A stretch of DNA of 64,000 bases from Corynebacterium jeikeium (lineage in GTDB: Bacteria > Actinomycetota > Actinomycetes > Mycobacteriales > Mycobacteriaceae), in assembly GCA_003955985.1 (NCBI GenBank), contig CP033784.1, positions 1,302,001 to 1,366,000 of the forward strand, in the 5' to 3' direction. Below are positions 9,933 through 20,135 of the stretch, piece after piece; the first letter of the stretch is position 1; each line of letters starts with the position of its first letter. The notes beneath the pieces are model-generated. The model was not told the DNA's origin. It worked only from the letters and a program-made list of their open reading frames with translations, and ran no database searches. The position numbers were made by a program, and so were the translations under genes.

Positions 9933-9975
9933 GACATCCTTTAACGGACCGCACTGAGAGGCGGGGAAGGAGGTC
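9933..9975 (+). promoter_or_regulatory. PyrR-binding leader that can sequester the pyrR ribosome-binding site
   Basis: GACATCCTT (9933-9941) can pair with AAGGAGGTC (9967-9975), 8 of 9 positions, and the latter contains the pyrR Shine-Dalgarno four bases before ATG 9979. Inside it, CCGC (9949-9952) pairs with GCGG (9961-9964) around a loop with CTGAGAGG, close to the PyrR RNA loop consensus (C-N-G-N-G-A-G-G). In mycobacteria a like structure lets UMP-bound PyrR block translation of the operon. An extended -10 (TGC-TATTCT, 9853-9861) upstream is the likely promoter; no clear -35 is seen. Confidence 0.7.
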
Positions 9976-9978
9976 ACG

Positions 9979-10548
9979 ATGAGCGAAGGAACGCCGCAAA
10001 CAACCGAGCTGCTCAATGCAGACGAAGTTGCACGTACCATCGCGCGCATCGCGCACCAAATTATTGAAAAAACTGCGCTGGATAGCCCAAATGCTGGGCG
10101 CGTAGTTCTCCTCGGTATTCCATCTGGTGGCGTACCGCTGGCGGAGAAGCTAGCCGATTTGATTGAACAGTTCTCCGGCATTCGCCCGGAAACTGGATCG
10201 CTTGATATCACCCTGTACAGGGATGACTTGCGCAAGGGCCCGCACCGCGCCCTGCAGCCCACGAACATTCCAAACTCCGGAATCGACGGCACCACCGTTG
10301 TTCTCGTAGACGATGTCCTCTTCTCAGGTCGCACAATTCGTGCCGCACTCGACGCTATTGCTGACATCGGTCGCCCGCGAGTAATTCAGCTTGCAGTGCT
10401 GGTTGATCGTGGTCATCGTCAACTACCAATTCGCGCCGATTACGTCGGTAAGAATCTGCCAACTTCCCGCGACGAAGACGTCGATGTGCTGGTAGAGGCA
10501 CTTGACGGCCGTGACGCGGTTATTCTCACCCGGGCGGAGGAACAGTGA
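9979..10548 (+). CDS. pyrR: PyrR, bifunctional pyr operon RNA-binding regulator / uracil phosphoribosyltransferase
   Basis: A 189-residue type I phosphoribosyltransferase. The PRPP-binding signature [11 protein letters not shown] is near residue 112 and the conserved [19 protein letters not shown] is near 143. PyrR binds the operon leader when UMP is abundant and lowers expression; many members also have weak UPRT activity. The leader just upstream (9933-9975) has the matching RNA structure, so autoregulation of the whole operon is likely. Its stop overlaps the pyrB GTG start by 4 bp. Confidence 0.95.
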   Translation: MSEGTPQTTELLNADEVARTIARIAHQIIEKTALDSPNAGRVVLLGIPSGGVPLAEKLADLIEQFSGIRPETGSLDITLYRDDLRKGPHRALQPTNIPNSGIDGTTVVLVDDVLFSGRTIRAALDAIADIGRPRVIQLAVLVDRGHRQLPIRADYVGKNLPTSRDEDVDVLVEALDGRDAVILTRAEEQ

Positions 10549-11498
10549 AACACCTGATTAGCATTGCGGATTTGACCAAGGATGAAATTGTCGGCCTGAT
10601 GGATGAGGCCGATCGTTTCAAGGAGGTCATCCGCGGTCGGGAAATTAAGAAGCTGCCGACCCTGCGCGGCCGCACTATTTATAACCTCTTTTACGAGAAC
10701 TCCACGCGTACCCGCTCTTCTTTTGAGACTGCGGGTAAGTGGATGAGCGCCGATGTTATTAATATCTCGGCTTCCTCTTCCTCTGTGAAGAAAGGCGAAA
10801 GTCTGAAAGACACCGCGCTGACTTTGGATGCTATCGGCGGCGATGCCATCGTCGTTAGGCACCCATCGTCGGGCGCGGCACAGCTGATCGCCAAGTGGAC
10901 TGAGGAATTTGGCAACGGCCCATCGATCATCAACGCGGGTGACGGAAAGCACCAGCACCCGACGCAGGCTCTCCTGGACGCGGTGACGTTGCGTCAGCGC
11001 CTCGGTGGAATTGAGGGGCGCAAGGTCGTCATCGTTGGCGATATTTTGCACTCTCGCGTCGCTCGCTCTAACGCCGATCTGCTAAGCAAGCTCGGCGCCG
11101 AGGTCGTCTTCGTCGCGCCACCGACGCTGCTGCCGTTTGGCATCGAGACCTGGCCGGTGCGTGTTGCCTACCGCATGGAAGACGAGATTCGCGATGCTGA
11201 TGCCGTGATGATGCTCCGCGTTCAGCAGGAGCGCATGAACGGAGGCTTCTTCCCATCCCATCGCGAATACGCCACTCGCTACGGGCTGTCGAAGGCTCGC
11301 GAGAAGATGCTTCGCGACGACTGCATTGTGATGCACCCAGGCCCGATGCTTCGTGGCATGGAAATTAACGATGCCGTCGCTGATTTGCCGCGCACTGCCG
11401 TGCTGCAGCAGGTAGCCAACGGTGTCCACGTCCGCATGGCAGTTCTTTTCACACTGCTGACCTCAGGTGTTTCCGCCAACTTGGAAGGGCAGGCATAA
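10545..11498 (+). CDS. pyrB: Aspartate carbamoyltransferase catalytic subunit
   Basis: A 317-residue ATCase joining carbamoyl phosphate and aspartate. The carbamoyl-phosphate site [13 protein letters not shown] (about 49-61) is intact, with SSVKKGESL around 85, HPTQALLD around 140 and [10 protein letters not shown] near the C-terminus. No pyrI regulatory gene is adjacent, as is normal outside enterobacteria. It starts at GTG 10545 overlapping pyrR, and pyrC starts directly after its stop, so the genes form a tightly coupled unit. Confidence 0.96.
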   Translation: MKHLISIADLTKDEIVGLMDEADRFKEVIRGREIKKLPTLRGRTIYNLFYENSTRTRSSFETAGKWMSADVINISASSSSVKKGESLKDTALTLDAIGGDAIVVRHPSSGAAQLIAKWTEEFGNGPSIINAGDGKHQHPTQALLDAVTLRQRLGGIEGRKVVIVGDILHSRVARSNADLLSKLGAEVVFVAPPTLLPFGIETWPVRVAYRMEDEIRDADAVMMLRVQQERMNGGFFPSHREYATRYGLSKAREKMLRDDCIVMHPGPMLRGMEINDAVADLPRTAVLQQVANGVHVRMAVLFTLLTSGVSANLEGQA

Positions 11499-12860
11499 AT
11501 GTCGAATCGCAATGAGTATGACGAAGCCTCGTACCCCGAGGTAGGACCATTGGCAGCACCCGCACGGGGACAGCTGCTGCTGAAGGGTGTGCGTCCCTAC
11601 GGTGAAGGCGAAGACGTCGACGTCTTGATTGAAGATGGCGTTATCGCTGAGATTGGAGAAAATCTCACGGCCGAGGACGGGGTAGAGGTCCTGGAGTTCG
11701 ACTCCCTCGTTCTCTTGCCAGGCCTGGTTGACATCCATGTGCACCTGCGGGAGCCGGGCCGTGAAGATACGGAAACCCTGGCCACTGGTTCCGCTGCCGC
11801 AGCACGCGGTGGTTTCACCGCAGTGTTCACTATGGCCAATACCGCGCCGGTAACCGATGACCCCTCGATTGCTGAGTCGGTGTGGCTCAAGGGCCAGGCG
11901 CTGAACCTCTGCGACGTTCACCCGGTCGGATCCATTACTAAGGGGCTGAAGGGCGAGACGCTGACTGAGTTCGGCATGATGGCAGACTCGCAGGCGAAGG
12001 TACGCATGTTCTCCGATGACGGTAAGTGCGTTGACAATCCGCTGATTATGCGCCGCGCGATTGAATACGCCCGCGGCGAAGACGTATTGCTGGCGCAGCA
12101 CTGCGAAGATCCGCGTCTGACCGCAGATGCATCGGCTCACGAAGGTCCGACCGCCGCACGACTCGGCCTGACCGGGTGGCCGCGCGTAGCTGAGGAGTCC
12201 ATCGTGGCCCGAGATGCCATTATGGCTCGCGACTACGGCGGACGCATGCACATCTGCCACGCTTCCACCGAAGGCACGGTTGAGCTGGTCAAGTGGGCAA
12301 AGGAGCATGATATTCCGCTGACCGCCGAGGTTACCCCGCATCACCTGATCCTCACCGATGAGAAGTTGGAGACCTACGACGGCGTCTACCGCGTCAATCC
12401 GCCGCTGCGTGAGCAGCGCGACACCCTGGCTCTGCGTCAGGCTCTGATTGACGGGATCATTGACTGTGTCGCTACCGACCACGCTCCGCACGGCTCTGAA
12501 GAAAAGTGCTGCGAGTTCGAGCACGCTAAGCCCGGCATGCTTGGTCTGGAGACCTCGATGCCAATCATCGCCGAAGAGTTCGTTTTGAAGGGCGATTGTG
12601 ATTGGCGCTGGCTGGCCAAGGTCATGAGTGAGCGTCCCGCTCAAATCGTGAAGCTACCGGGGCACGGCCGTCCGATTGCTGTCGGTGAGCCTGCCAACCT
12701 GACCGTTGTTGACCCGGGCAAAAAGTGGACGGTCCGCGGCGAAGACCTGGCGTCGAAGTCTGAGAACACTCCATATGAGGAAATGGAGATGGCCGTGTCC
12801 GTGGCAGCTACCGTGCTGCGCGGTAAGGTGACCGCTCTTAACGGAGAGGTCGCTGGATAA
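11499..12860 (+). CDS. pyrC: Dihydroorotase (class I, PyrC)
   Basis: A 453-residue amidohydrolase cyclising N-carbamoyl aspartate to dihydroorotate. Zinc ligands come from [10 protein letters not shown] (about 79-88), the later HCED and HICHAST motifs and the catalytic Asp in ATDHAPH. Family length is about 430; a 25-residue polar N-terminal extension accounts for the excess. ATG 11499 abuts the pyrB stop (TAA ATG). It is third in the pyr operon. Confidence 0.95.
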   Translation: MSNRNEYDEASYPEVGPLAAPARGQLLLKGVRPYGEGEDVDVLIEDGVIAEIGENLTAEDGVEVLEFDSLVLLPGLVDIHVHLREPGREDTETLATGSAAAARGGFTAVFTMANTAPVTDDPSIAESVWLKGQALNLCDVHPVGSITKGLKGETLTEFGMMADSQAKVRMFSDDGKCVDNPLIMRRAIEYARGEDVLLAQHCEDPRLTADASAHEGPTAARLGLTGWPRVAEESIVARDAIMARDYGGRMHICHASTEGTVELVKWAKEHDIPLTAEVTPHHLILTDEKLETYDGVYRVNPPLREQRDTLALRQALIDGIIDCVATDHAPHGSEEKCCEFEHAKPGMLGLETSMPIIAEEFVLKGDCDWRWLAKVMSERPAQIVKLPGHGRPIAVGEPANLTVVDPGKKWTVRGEDLASKSENTPYEEMEMAVSVAATVLRGKVTALNGEVAG

Positions 12861-12946
12861 TATTCATGTCAACGCATAAAAATTCACATGCGTCCCGTAT
12901 GATTAATGTAAATTCCTCGCACGCTACCCAACTGAAAGGCAATAAC

Positions 12947-14131
12947 GTGAGCAACGAGTCGCAGGCCGCGGCCGCTACAGCGGCAGTCCTGGTATTGGCA
13001 GATGGCCGAGTGTTCCGCGGACGCGGTTTCGGCGCCACCGGTACAACCCTGGGTGAGGCAGTTTTTACCACCGCTATGACGGGCTACCAGGAAACCCTGA
13101 CGGACCCGTCCTACCACCGCCAGCTGATTGTGGCTACCGCACCACAGATCGGCAACACCGGTTGGAACGATGAGGACTACGAGTCCCGCGGAAACAAGAT
13201 TTGGGCAGCTGGCTTTATTATCCGCGATTTGTCGCGCATTCCCTCCAACTGGCGCTCGGAGCGCAGCTTGGAAGATGAACTGAAGGCACAGGGCATCATC
13301 GGTATCCGCCAGATTGATACCCGCGCGCTGGTTCGCCATTTGCGCGACAATGGCTCGATTGCCGCTGGTATTTTCTCCGGTGAGGACGCACAGCAGCCCG
13401 TCGATAAGCTGGTGGAAATCGTTCGCGCTCAGCCTGCGATGAAGGGCGCGGATCTGGCTCGCGAGGTCAGCACCGATGAGGCCTATGTCGTGGAACCGCA
13501 GGGGGAGAAGAAGGCACGTGTTGTGGCCTACGACCTGGGCATCAAGTCCAACACCCCGCGTGAGCTGGCTAAGCGTGGCCTGGAAGTCGTAGTTGTTCCG
13601 GCGAACACTCCGTACGAAGATATTAAGAAGGAATACCAGCCGGACGGTGTCTTCTTGTCCAACGGCCCGGGTGACCCGGCAACTGCTGATGAGATGGTTG
13701 CGGTCGCCAAGGCTGCCCTCGATGACGGCATGCCGCTATTCGGTATCTGCTTCGGTAACCAGATTCTTGGTCGCGCACTCGGCCTGAATACCTACAAGCT
13801 GGTCTTCGGTCACCGCGGCGTCAATGTTCCGGTGAAGGACCACCGCACTGGCCGTATTTTTATCACCGCTCAGAACCACGGTTTCGCACTTGAAGGCAAG
13901 GCCGGCGAGAGTTTCGATACCCCGTGGGGCGAGGCAGAGGTTACGCACACCTGCCTTAACGACGACGTCGTGGAAGGTGTCGCACTGAAGAACGGCATGG
14001 CCTTTTCTGTGCAGTACCACCCGGAGTCCGCAGCCGGCCCGCACGATGCGCACTCTCTCTTTGATGACTTCCTGGCGCTGATCCAGAAGGTCGATTTCAA
14101 CAAGTCCGCAACCGGAAACTCGAACAAGTAG
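12947..14131 (+). CDS. carA: Carbamoyl-phosphate synthase small (glutaminase) subunit
   Basis: A 394-residue subunit that hydrolyses glutamine and channels ammonia to CarB. The N-terminal domain includes GEAVFTTAMTGYQETLTDPSY. The C-terminal class I amidotransferase has the nucleophile C268 in GICFGNQILG and the HPE motif of the triad. I set the start at GTG 12947, 7 nt after GAAAGG, giving a protein close in length to its C. glutamicum counterpart. An in-frame ATG at 12866 would add 27 poorly conserved residues. Confidence 0.93.
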   Translation: MSNESQAAAATAAVLVLADGRVFRGRGFGATGTTLGEAVFTTAMTGYQETLTDPSYHRQLIVATAPQIGNTGWNDEDYESRGNKIWAAGFIIRDLSRIPSNWRSERSLEDELKAQGIIGIRQIDTRALVRHLRDNGSIAAGIFSGEDAQQPVDKLVEIVRAQPAMKGADLAREVSTDEAYVVEPQGEKKARVVAYDLGIKSNTPRELAKRGLEVVVVPANTPYEDIKKEYQPDGVFLSNGPGDPATADEMVAVAKAALDDGMPLFGICFGNQILGRALGLNTYKLVFGHRGVNVPVKDHRTGRIFITAQNHGFALEGKAGESFDTPWGEAEVTHTCLNDDVVEGVALKNGMAFSVQYHPESAAGPHDAHSLFDDFLALIQKVDFNKSATGNSNK

Positions 14132-14155
14132 GAAAGGGCTAAGGGACCTAACACC

Positions 14156-17100
14156 ATGCCACGTCGTACAGACATCAACCACGTACTGGTTATCGGCTCC
14201 GGCCCGATTGTTATCGGTCAGGCCTGCGAGTTCGACTACTCCGGCACCCAGGCTTGCCGCGTGCTGCGCGAAGAGGGCCTGAGAGTCACGCTGGTCAACT
14301 CCAACCCGGCAACGATTATGACTGACCCGGAGTTCGCAGACTCCACCTATATCGAGCCGATTGAAACCAAGTACATCGAAAAGATTCTGGCCAAGGAAGC
14401 TGCAGAGGGCAACCCGATTGACGCTGTCCTGGCAACTCTCGGTGGCCAGACTGCACTGAACGCAGCTATTCAGCTGGACCGCGAGGGCATTCTGGAGAAG
14501 TACAATGTCGAGCTGATTGGTGCTGATATTCCGGCCATTCAGCGCGGTGAGGATCGCCAGATGTTCAAGGACATCGTCGCCAAGATTGGTGGCGAATCCG
14601 CTCGTTCCCGCGTCTGCCACAACATGGAAGAAGTCCATGAGACTGTTGCAGAGCTCGGTCTTCCGGTCGTTGTTCGCCCTTCGTTCACCATGGGCGGTCT
14701 GGGTTCCGGTCTGGCCTTCAACCAGGAAGACCTCGACCGTATTGCAGGTGGCGGCCTGGCCGCATCGCCCGAGGCCAATGTTCTGATCGAGGAGTCCATC
14801 CTCGGCTGGAAGGAATTTGAGCTCGAGCTCATGCGCGATGGCGACGACAACGTCGTCGTGGTCTGCTCCATTGAAAACGTTGATGCCCTCGGTGTCCACA
14901 CTGGTGACTCGGTGACTGTCGCCCCGTCGATGACTCTGACCGACCGCGAGTTCCAGACCATGCGTGACCAAGGCATCGCAATTCTGCGTGAGGTCGGCGT
15001 TGACACCGGTGGCTGTAACATCCAGTTCGCCATCAACCCGAATGACGGCCGCATCATCACCATTGAGATGAACCCGCGTGTCTCCCGCTCGTCGGCGCTT
15101 GCTTCCAAGGCAACTGGTTTCCCGATTGCAAAGATTGCTGCCAAGCTGGCTATCGGCTACACCCTCGATGAGATCACCAACGACATCACCGGTGAAACCC
15201 CGGCAGCGTTTGAGCCGGTGCAGGACTACGTGATTGTCAAGGCTCCACGCTTTGCTTTCGAGAAGTTCCCAGGTGCTGACGATACGCTGACCACCACCAT
15301 GAAGTCCGTCGGTGAGGCCATGGCTATCGGCCGTAACTACATCGGCGCGCTCGGTAAGGTCATGCGTTCGCTGGAGAACAAGCCAGCTGGTTTCTGGACT
15401 GTTCCGGATGAGGACTTCGCAGGTGAGCGCGCAAACGATGTCAACGCTGTCCTTGAGGATCTGAAGCGTCCGACTGAAGGTCGCATCTACGACGTTGAGC
15501 TGGCTCAGCGTCTGGGTGCTTCCATCGAGCAGATCCACGAAGCTTCCGGCCTGGATCCGTGGTTTATCGCCGAGATGGAAAACCTGCAGGATATCCGCAA
15601 GGAGCTTATCGACGCTCCGGTGCTGACCTCCGACCTGCTGCGTGAGGCTAAGTACTGGGGACTGTCCGACGCCCAGATTGCTGCGCTGCGTCCGGAATTG
15701 GCCGGGGAAGACGGCGTGCGCGAGCTGCGCTGGCGCCTGAACATCCACCCCGTATTCAAGACTGTCGATACCTGCTCCGCCGAGTTCGAAGCACAGACTC
15801 CGTACCACTACTCGGCATACGAGCTGGACCCGGCTGCTGAGTCCGAGGTCGCCCCGCAGACCGAGAAGGAAAAGGTCATCATCCTCGGTTCCGGTCCTAA
15901 CCGCATCGGCCAGGGTATTGAGTTCGACTACTCCTGTGTCCACGCGGCGCTCGAGCTCTCCCGGGTTGGGTACGAGACCGTCATGGTCAACTGCAACCCG
16001 GAAACGGTTTCCACCGACTACGACACCGCAGATCGCCTCTACTTCGAGCCATTGACCTTCGAGGATGTCCTCGAGGTCTACCACGCTGAGAGCCAGTCCG
16101 GAAAGGTCGCAGGCGTCATTGTTCAGCTCGGTGGCCAGACTCCGCTGGGCCTGGCGGAGCGTCTGCAGGCCGCAGGCGTTCCGATTGTCGGCACTAGCCC
16201 AGAGGCAATCGACCTGGCTGAGGACCGCGGTGAGTTCGGCAAGGTGCTGGCTGAGGCGAAGCTGCCGGCGCCGGAGTTCGGTACCGCCACCTCCTTCGCA
16301 GAAGCTCGCCAGGTTGCCGCTGGTATCGGTTACCCGGTGCTGGTCCGTCCGTCCTACGTCCTCGGCGGCCGTGGCATGGAAATCGTCTACGATGAGGCCA
16401 CTCTGGAGGACTACATCAACCGCGCTACCGAGCTGTCCAATGAGCACCCGGTACTGGTTGACCGCTTCCTGGACAGCGCCATCGAGATTGATGTTGATGC
16501 ACTGTGTGATGGGGAAGAGGTCTACCTCGGCGGCGTTATGGAGCACATTGAGGAAGCCGGTATTCACTCCGGCGACTCCGCGTGTGCGCTGCCTCCGATG
16601 ACTCTGTCTGCAGGCATCATCGACAAGGTGCGTGAATCCACCAAGGCACTGGCACACGGCATCGGTGTCAAGGGCCTGATGAACGTTCAGTACGCACTCA
16701 AGGACGAGACGCTCTACGTCATCGAGGCCAACCCGCGTGCATCTCGTACCGTACCGTTTGTCTCCAAGGCAACCTCAGTTCCGCTGGCTAAGGCCGCGTC
16801 CCGCGTCATGATGGGCGCTACTATCGCGGAACTGCGCGAAGAGGGCATGATTCCGTCCAACTTCGACGGTGGCTCTCTGCCTGCTGACGCTCCGATTGCG
16901 GTTAAGGAAGCCGTCCTGCCGTTCAACCGCTTCCGCGACTTCGAGGGCCGCGCTCTCGACAGCCTGCTGAGCCCGGAGATGAAGTCCACCGGTGAAGTCA
17001 TGGGCTTGGCAGACAACTTTGGTGCCGCTTTCGCCAAGGGCGAGCTGGCCGGTTTCGGTGAGCTGCCGACCGAGGGCACGATCTTCGTCTCGCTGGCCAA

Positions 17101-17515
17101 CCGCGATAAGCGCACTCTGGTCTTCCCGATCCTCACGCTGGCGGATATGGGCTTCCGCATCCTGGCAACGGAGGGTACGGCCGGTATGCTGCGCCGCAAC
17201 GGTGTTGAGTGTGAGGTCGTCGCAAAGCGTACGACTGATTCCGATGCGCCGACGGACGAGCGCGACATCGTCGACATGATTCGCGACGGTGAGGTTGACA
17301 TCATTATCAACACCCCGTCCGGTTCTGCTGGCGCACGCTCTGACGGATATGAGATTCGCGCTGCTGCTGTGAGCCAGGGCGTAACTTGTGTGACCACCGC
17401 TCAGGGGGCCGTCGCCGCACTGCAGGGCATTCTGGCACTGCGCAACGGTGAGATGAGCGTTAAGGCTCTGCAGGAACTCCACCCGGCAGAGTTGGCTGCT
17501 CAGGAGCAGGCCTAA
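14156..17515 (+). CDS. carB: Carbamoyl-phosphate synthase large subunit
   Basis: A 1119-residue synthase making carbamoyl phosphate for both UMP and arginine synthesis. It has the duplicated ATP-grasp architecture. The first half begins [20 protein letters not shown] and the second [19 protein letters not shown] (near residue 575). [19 protein letters not shown] and [18 protein letters not shown] mark the two ATP sites. The MGS-like allosteric domain occupies about the last 140 residues. It lies 24 bp after carA and one base before pyrF. Long open frames on the opposite strand here are codon-bias shadows. Confidence 0.97.
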   Translation: MPRRTDINHVLVIGSGPIVIGQACEFDYSGTQACRVLREEGLRVTLVNSNPATIMTDPEFADSTYIEPIETKYIEKILAKEAAEGNPIDAVLATLGGQTALNAAIQLDREGILEKYNVELIGADIPAIQRGEDRQMFKDIVAKIGGESARSRVCHNMEEVHETVAELGLPVVVRPSFTMGGLGSGLAFNQEDLDRIAGGGLAASPEANVLIEESILGWKEFELELMRDGDDNVVVVCSIENVDALGVHTGDSVTVAPSMTLTDREFQTMRDQGIAILREVGVDTGGCNIQFAINPNDGRIITIEMNPRVSRSSALASKATGFPIAKIAAKLAIGYTLDEITNDITGETPAAFEPVQDYVIVKAPRFAFEKFPGADDTLTTTMKSVGEAMAIGRNYIGALGKVMRSLENKPAGFWTVPDEDFAGERANDVNAVLEDLKRPTEGRIYDVELAQRLGASIEQIHEASGLDPWFIAEMENLQDIRKELIDAPVLTSDLLREAKYWGLSDAQIAALRPELAGEDGVRELRWRLNIHPVFKTVDTCSAEFEAQTPYHYSAYELDPAAESEVAPQTEKEKVIILGSGPNRIGQGIEFDYSCVHAALELSRVGYETVMVNCNPETVSTDYDTADRLYFEPLTFEDVLEVYHAESQSGKVAGVIVQLGGQTPLGLAERLQAAGVPIVGTSPEAIDLAEDRGEFGKVLAEAKLPAPEFGTATSFAEARQVAAGIGYPVLVRPSYVLGGRGMEIVYDEATLEDYINRATELSNEHPVLVDRFLDSAIEIDVDALCDGEEVYLGGVMEHIEEAGIHSGDSACALPPMTLSAGIIDKVRESTKALAHGIGVKGLMNVQYALKDETLYVIEANPRASRTVPFVSKATSVPLAKAASRVMMGATIAELREEGMIPSNFDGGSLPADAPIAVKEAVLPFNRFRDFEGRALDSLLSPEMKSTGEVMGLADNFGAAFAKGELAGFGELPTEGTIFVSLANRDKRTLVFPILTLADMGFRILATEGTAGMLRRNGVECEVVAKRTTDSDAPTDERDIVDMIRDGEVDIIINTPSGSAGARSDGYEIRAAAVSQGVTCVTTAQGAVAALQGILALRNGEMSVKALQELHPAELAAQEQA

Positions 17516-17516
17516 C

Positions 17517-18386
17517 ATGACCGCGAAGGCTGAAGGTTCCGCAGTGCGGACAGTCAAAGGTTTCGGCGATCGCCTCAGCGAGGTTGTCGCCGAGCGCGGT
17601 CGGCTCTGCGTGGGCATCGACCCGCACCCGGGGCTGCTGGATGCCTGGCAGTTGCCGCATTCGGCTGACGGTCTAGAGCGTTTTGCCGCCACATGCGTCG
17701 AGGCGTTCGGTGACATCGTTGCCGTCGTCAAGCCCCAGGTGGCGTTCTTCGAAGCCTACGGTTCCAAGGGCTTTGCCGTCCTGGAGCGGACGTTGGCGGA
17801 TCTGAAGGACGCCGGTGCGCTGTCGATTGCAGATGCCAAGCGGGGCGATATCGGTTCGACGATGGCTGCATACGCTGATGCCTGGCTGTCGGATAGCTCG
17901 CCGCTAGCCGCCGACGCACTGACGGTATCTCCGTACCTTGGGTTCGGTGCTCTTGATCCGGCGTTTTCGTTGGCGTTGGAGAACGGACGCGGCCTGTTCG
18001 TGCTGGCCGCAACGTCCAATCCGGAAGGTGCGTCCGTACAGAAGGCGACGGTTTCGGGTGAGAGTCTGGCTCAGACCATGGTCAACCAGGCAGCCGCTAT
18101 TAATGCCCGCCAGATTGACGCTGGTGCAAAGGCGGGCAGCATCGGCGTTGTTGTTGGCGCAACGCTTGACGACGCCCCGGTGCTCAGTGACCTGCGTGGT
18201 CCCATTCTCATGCCCGGTGTGGGAGCTCAGGGTGGAACCCCGGCCGATGTAGATCGTCTGGCAGGGGAATCCAAGGGGCTTGCACTGCCAAGTATTTCGC
18301 GTGCAATTCTCTCCGCTGGGCCTGATCCTGCTGCGCTGCGGCGCGCAACTATTGAAGCTGCGGCTCCGTTCCTATCCGAGAGTTAA
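17517..18386 (+). CDS. pyrF: Orotidine 5'-phosphate decarboxylase (actinobacterial type)
   Basis: A 289-residue decarboxylase forming UMP, the last de novo step. The catalytic motif [11 protein letters not shown] contains K108, and the N-terminal [11 protein letters not shown] binds the nucleotide. The length and the DAKRGD form place it in the type 2 family typical of actinobacteria rather than the 230-residue enterobacterial form. pyrD is not in the cluster, so that step is encoded elsewhere. A strong terminator follows 25 bp after the stop and ends the operon. Confidence 0.95.
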   Translation: MTAKAEGSAVRTVKGFGDRLSEVVAERGRLCVGIDPHPGLLDAWQLPHSADGLERFAATCVEAFGDIVAVVKPQVAFFEAYGSKGFAVLERTLADLKDAGALSIADAKRGDIGSTMAAYADAWLSDSSPLAADALTVSPYLGFGALDPAFSLALENGRGLFVLAATSNPEGASVQKATVSGESLAQTMVNQAAAINARQIDAGAKAGSIGVVVGATLDDAPVLSDLRGPILMPGVGAQGGTPADVDRLAGESKGLALPSISRAILSAGPDPAALRRATIEAAAPFLSES

Positions 18387-18410
18387 CAGCGAATCGACAA
18401 TTTGGCAGAG

Positions 18411-18455
18411 GCCCGCAGGGCGCACCTCATAGAACAGGTGCCCCTGCGGGCTTCT
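18411..18455 (+). terminator. Strong intrinsic terminator of the pyr operon
   Basis: GCCCGCAGGG (18411-18420) pairs with CCCTGCGGGC (18442-18451), and the inner GCACCT/AGGTGC extends the stem to about 16 bp. TTCTTCC follows. It is the most stable hairpin in this part of the window. Confidence 0.85.
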
Positions 18456-18592
18456 TCCGTACCTAGCTGCCGAGATTTTCCTAATGAGCCTCAGGTGGCG
18501 GCGGAGTAGGTATAGGCAAGTTACTGTGACGATTCCTGGGAGATTTCGTACAAAAACCGTGGTCAATTTCCATTCTCCTGGGCAAACGGTGC

Positions 18593-18598
18593 TACAAT
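18593..18598 (+). promoter_or_regulatory. Candidate -10 in the long leader region of mihF
   Basis: The 420-bp stretch 18387-18807 has no convincing gene; a 70-codon frame at 18484 has no ribosome-binding site and no recognisable product. TACAAT (18593-18598) is the best -10, with only a weak -35. If used, the mihF mRNA would have a leader of about 200 nt with a small hairpin, GGTGTC (18647-18652) pairing GACACC (18662-18667). Nothing else was recognised there. Confidence 0.3.
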
Positions 18599-18807
18599 CG
18601 CCGGAGTTGGTTGACCACGACCGAAAGGTGGGGCGGATAAAGCCCTGGTGTCATTTTTATCGACACCCCGTCAGCATTTGCCTCAACAACCGGTAAGTGC
18701 GGTACGGTCTCCAATCGTTAAGCACGGTGTCGTTGCCTGCCCTTGGTGGACGCGAGGCTCGTGCAAGTAAATAAGAAGCTAACCAATCTATTTTTACGGA
18801 GGAACAC

Positions 18808-19134
18808 GTGGCCCTTCCGCAGTTGACCCCGGAGCAGCGTGCAGCAGCACTCGAGAAGGCAGCTCAGGCCCGCAAGGTACGCGCAGAGCTCAAGGACAAG
18901 CTGAAGCGTGGCGCTATCGACCTGCCAGAGGTTCTCAAGCAGGCTGACGAGAACGAGATCATCGGCAAGATGAAAGTCTCCGCTCTGCTCGAGGCTCTGC
19001 CGAAGGTCGGCAAGGTCAAGGCACAGGACATCATGAATGACCTGGAGATTGCTCAGACCCGCCGCCTGCGTGGCCTGGGTGACCGTCAGCGTCGCGCTCT
19101 GCTGGAGCGCTTCGGCTACGCAGTGGAGGACTAG
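18808..19134 (+). CDS. mihF: Actinobacterial integration host factor (mIHF)
   Basis: A 108-residue nucleoid-associated DNA-binding protein, unrelated in fold to the proteobacterial IHF heterodimer. The family is recognised from its helical N-terminus ([20 protein letters not shown]) and the helix-two-turn-helix region [16 protein letters not shown] followed by [19 protein letters not shown]. Start is GTG 18808 with GGAGG 5 nt upstream. Homologues are essential in mycobacteria and bend DNA. It is followed 5 bp later by gmk, the standard mihF-gmk-rpoZ order. Confidence 0.95.
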   Translation: MALPQLTPEQRAAALEKAAQARKVRAELKDKLKRGAIDLPEVLKQADENEIIGKMKVSALLEALPKVGKVKAQDIMNDLEIAQTRRLRGLGDRQRRALLERFGYAVED

Positions 19135-19139
19135 TCGCA

Positions 19140-19712
19140 GTGGCCGGGAATGAAAACGGTCAGCTGGTAGTCCTTGCCGGCCCTGCCGGTGTGGGAAAAT
19201 CCACTGTTGTCAGTCGGCTCCGTGCCGAGGTTCCCGGACTGTACTTCAGCGTTTCCATGACCACCCGCGCCGCACGGCCGGGTGAGGTCGATGGCCGCGA
19301 CTATTTCTTCGTGACCCCGGAGAAGTTCCAACAGCATATTGATGCAGGAGAGATGCTCGAGTGGGCTGAAATCCACGGTGGTCTGCAGCGTTCTGGTACG
19401 CCGCGTGGCCCGGTGGATAAAGCTCTCGCCGAGGGACGTCCGGTACTCGTTGAGGTGGATCTGGCGGGAGCCCGCTCCATCCGTAAGGTAGCGCCGAATG
19501 CTCACCTGCTGTTCTTGGCTCCGCCAAGCTGGGAGATTCTCGTCAGCAGGCTCACTGGTCGTGGCACGGAAACCGAGGCGCAAGTCAAGCGTCGCCTGGA
19601 AACCGCGCGAGTGGAAATGGATGCTCAGCACGAATTCGATGAGGTTGTTGTCAACGACAATGTCGATGATGCTGTGGCGGCCATCGCTCAGGCGCTGACT
19701 ACTGGCAAGTAA
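19140..19712 (+). CDS. gmk: Guanylate kinase
   Basis: A 190-residue P-loop kinase converting GMP to GDP. The Walker A motif GPAGVGKST is near residue 15 and the GMP-binding motif [20 protein letters not shown] is near 37. The start is GTG 19140, only 5 bp after mihF, with GGAGGA inside the end of mihF serving as ribosome-binding site. Neighbouring rpoZ and coaBC follow the standard actinobacterial order. Confidence 0.95.
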   Translation: MAGNENGQLVVLAGPAGVGKSTVVSRLRAEVPGLYFSVSMTTRAARPGEVDGRDYFFVTPEKFQQHIDAGEMLEWAEIHGGLQRSGTPRGPVDKALAEGRPVLVEVDLAGARSIRKVAPNAHLLFLAPPSWEILVSRLTGRGTETEAQVKRRLETARVEMDAQHEFDEVVVNDNVDDAVAAIAQALTTGK

Positions 19713-19829
19713 CAGGGCGACTCCACATCATCGATAGTAGAAATCGTTTCCAAGCAATGGTGTTTCTATTGCTCCGACGGTTTCTATTGTCACCCCAGTA
19801 ACTCACGTTCTATTGAGGAAAGATTTCTC

Positions 19830-20108
19830 GTGACCCAGGAAAATACCGCCACCGAGGCAGTGTTCGACCCGCCAATTGGTATTACCAATCCGCCGATCGA
19901 TGAGCTGCTTGGTAAGGCTTCTTCGAAGTACGCTCTGGCTATCTTCGCTGCCAAGCGTGCACGCCAGATTAATGACTACTACCAGCAGATTGACGAAGGC
20001 ATGCTGGAGTACGTTGGCCCGCTGGTTACTCCGGGGGTCGCTGAGAAGCCTCTGTCCATCGCTCTTCGTGAAATCAACGCTGGTCTGCTGGACCACACTG
20101 AGGGCTAG
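19830..20108 (+). CDS. rpoZ: DNA-directed RNA polymerase omega subunit
   Basis: A 92-residue omega subunit that assists folding and assembly of RNA polymerase beta'. The core [18 protein letters not shown], with the conserved A-x-R-A-R-Q-I, is intact, and the C-terminus contains [13 protein letters not shown] 19830 is preceded by GAGGAAAG at good spacing. It lies 117 bp after gmk and 27 bp before coaBC. Confidence 0.95.
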   Translation: MTQENTATEAVFDPPIGITNPPIDELLGKASSKYALAIFAAKRARQINDYYQQIDEGMLEYVGPLVTPGVAEKPLSIALREINAGLLDHTEG

Positions 20109-20135
20109 AGCATTTCCTTAAGGGGAGATATCTGT

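Noticed and set aside
11463..12644. 393-codon minus-strand frame opposite pyrC
   Set aside because: Shadow frame with no recognisable motif; pyrC is unambiguous on the plus strand.
13736..16657. 973-codon open frame on the minus strand opposite carA/carB
   Set aside because: It mirrors the codon bias of highly expressed carB, has no known domain, and lies entirely within recognised genes.
18484..18696. 70-codon plus-strand frame before mihF
   Set aside because: No ribosome-binding site, basic low-complexity composition, and it lies in the mihF promoter/leader region.
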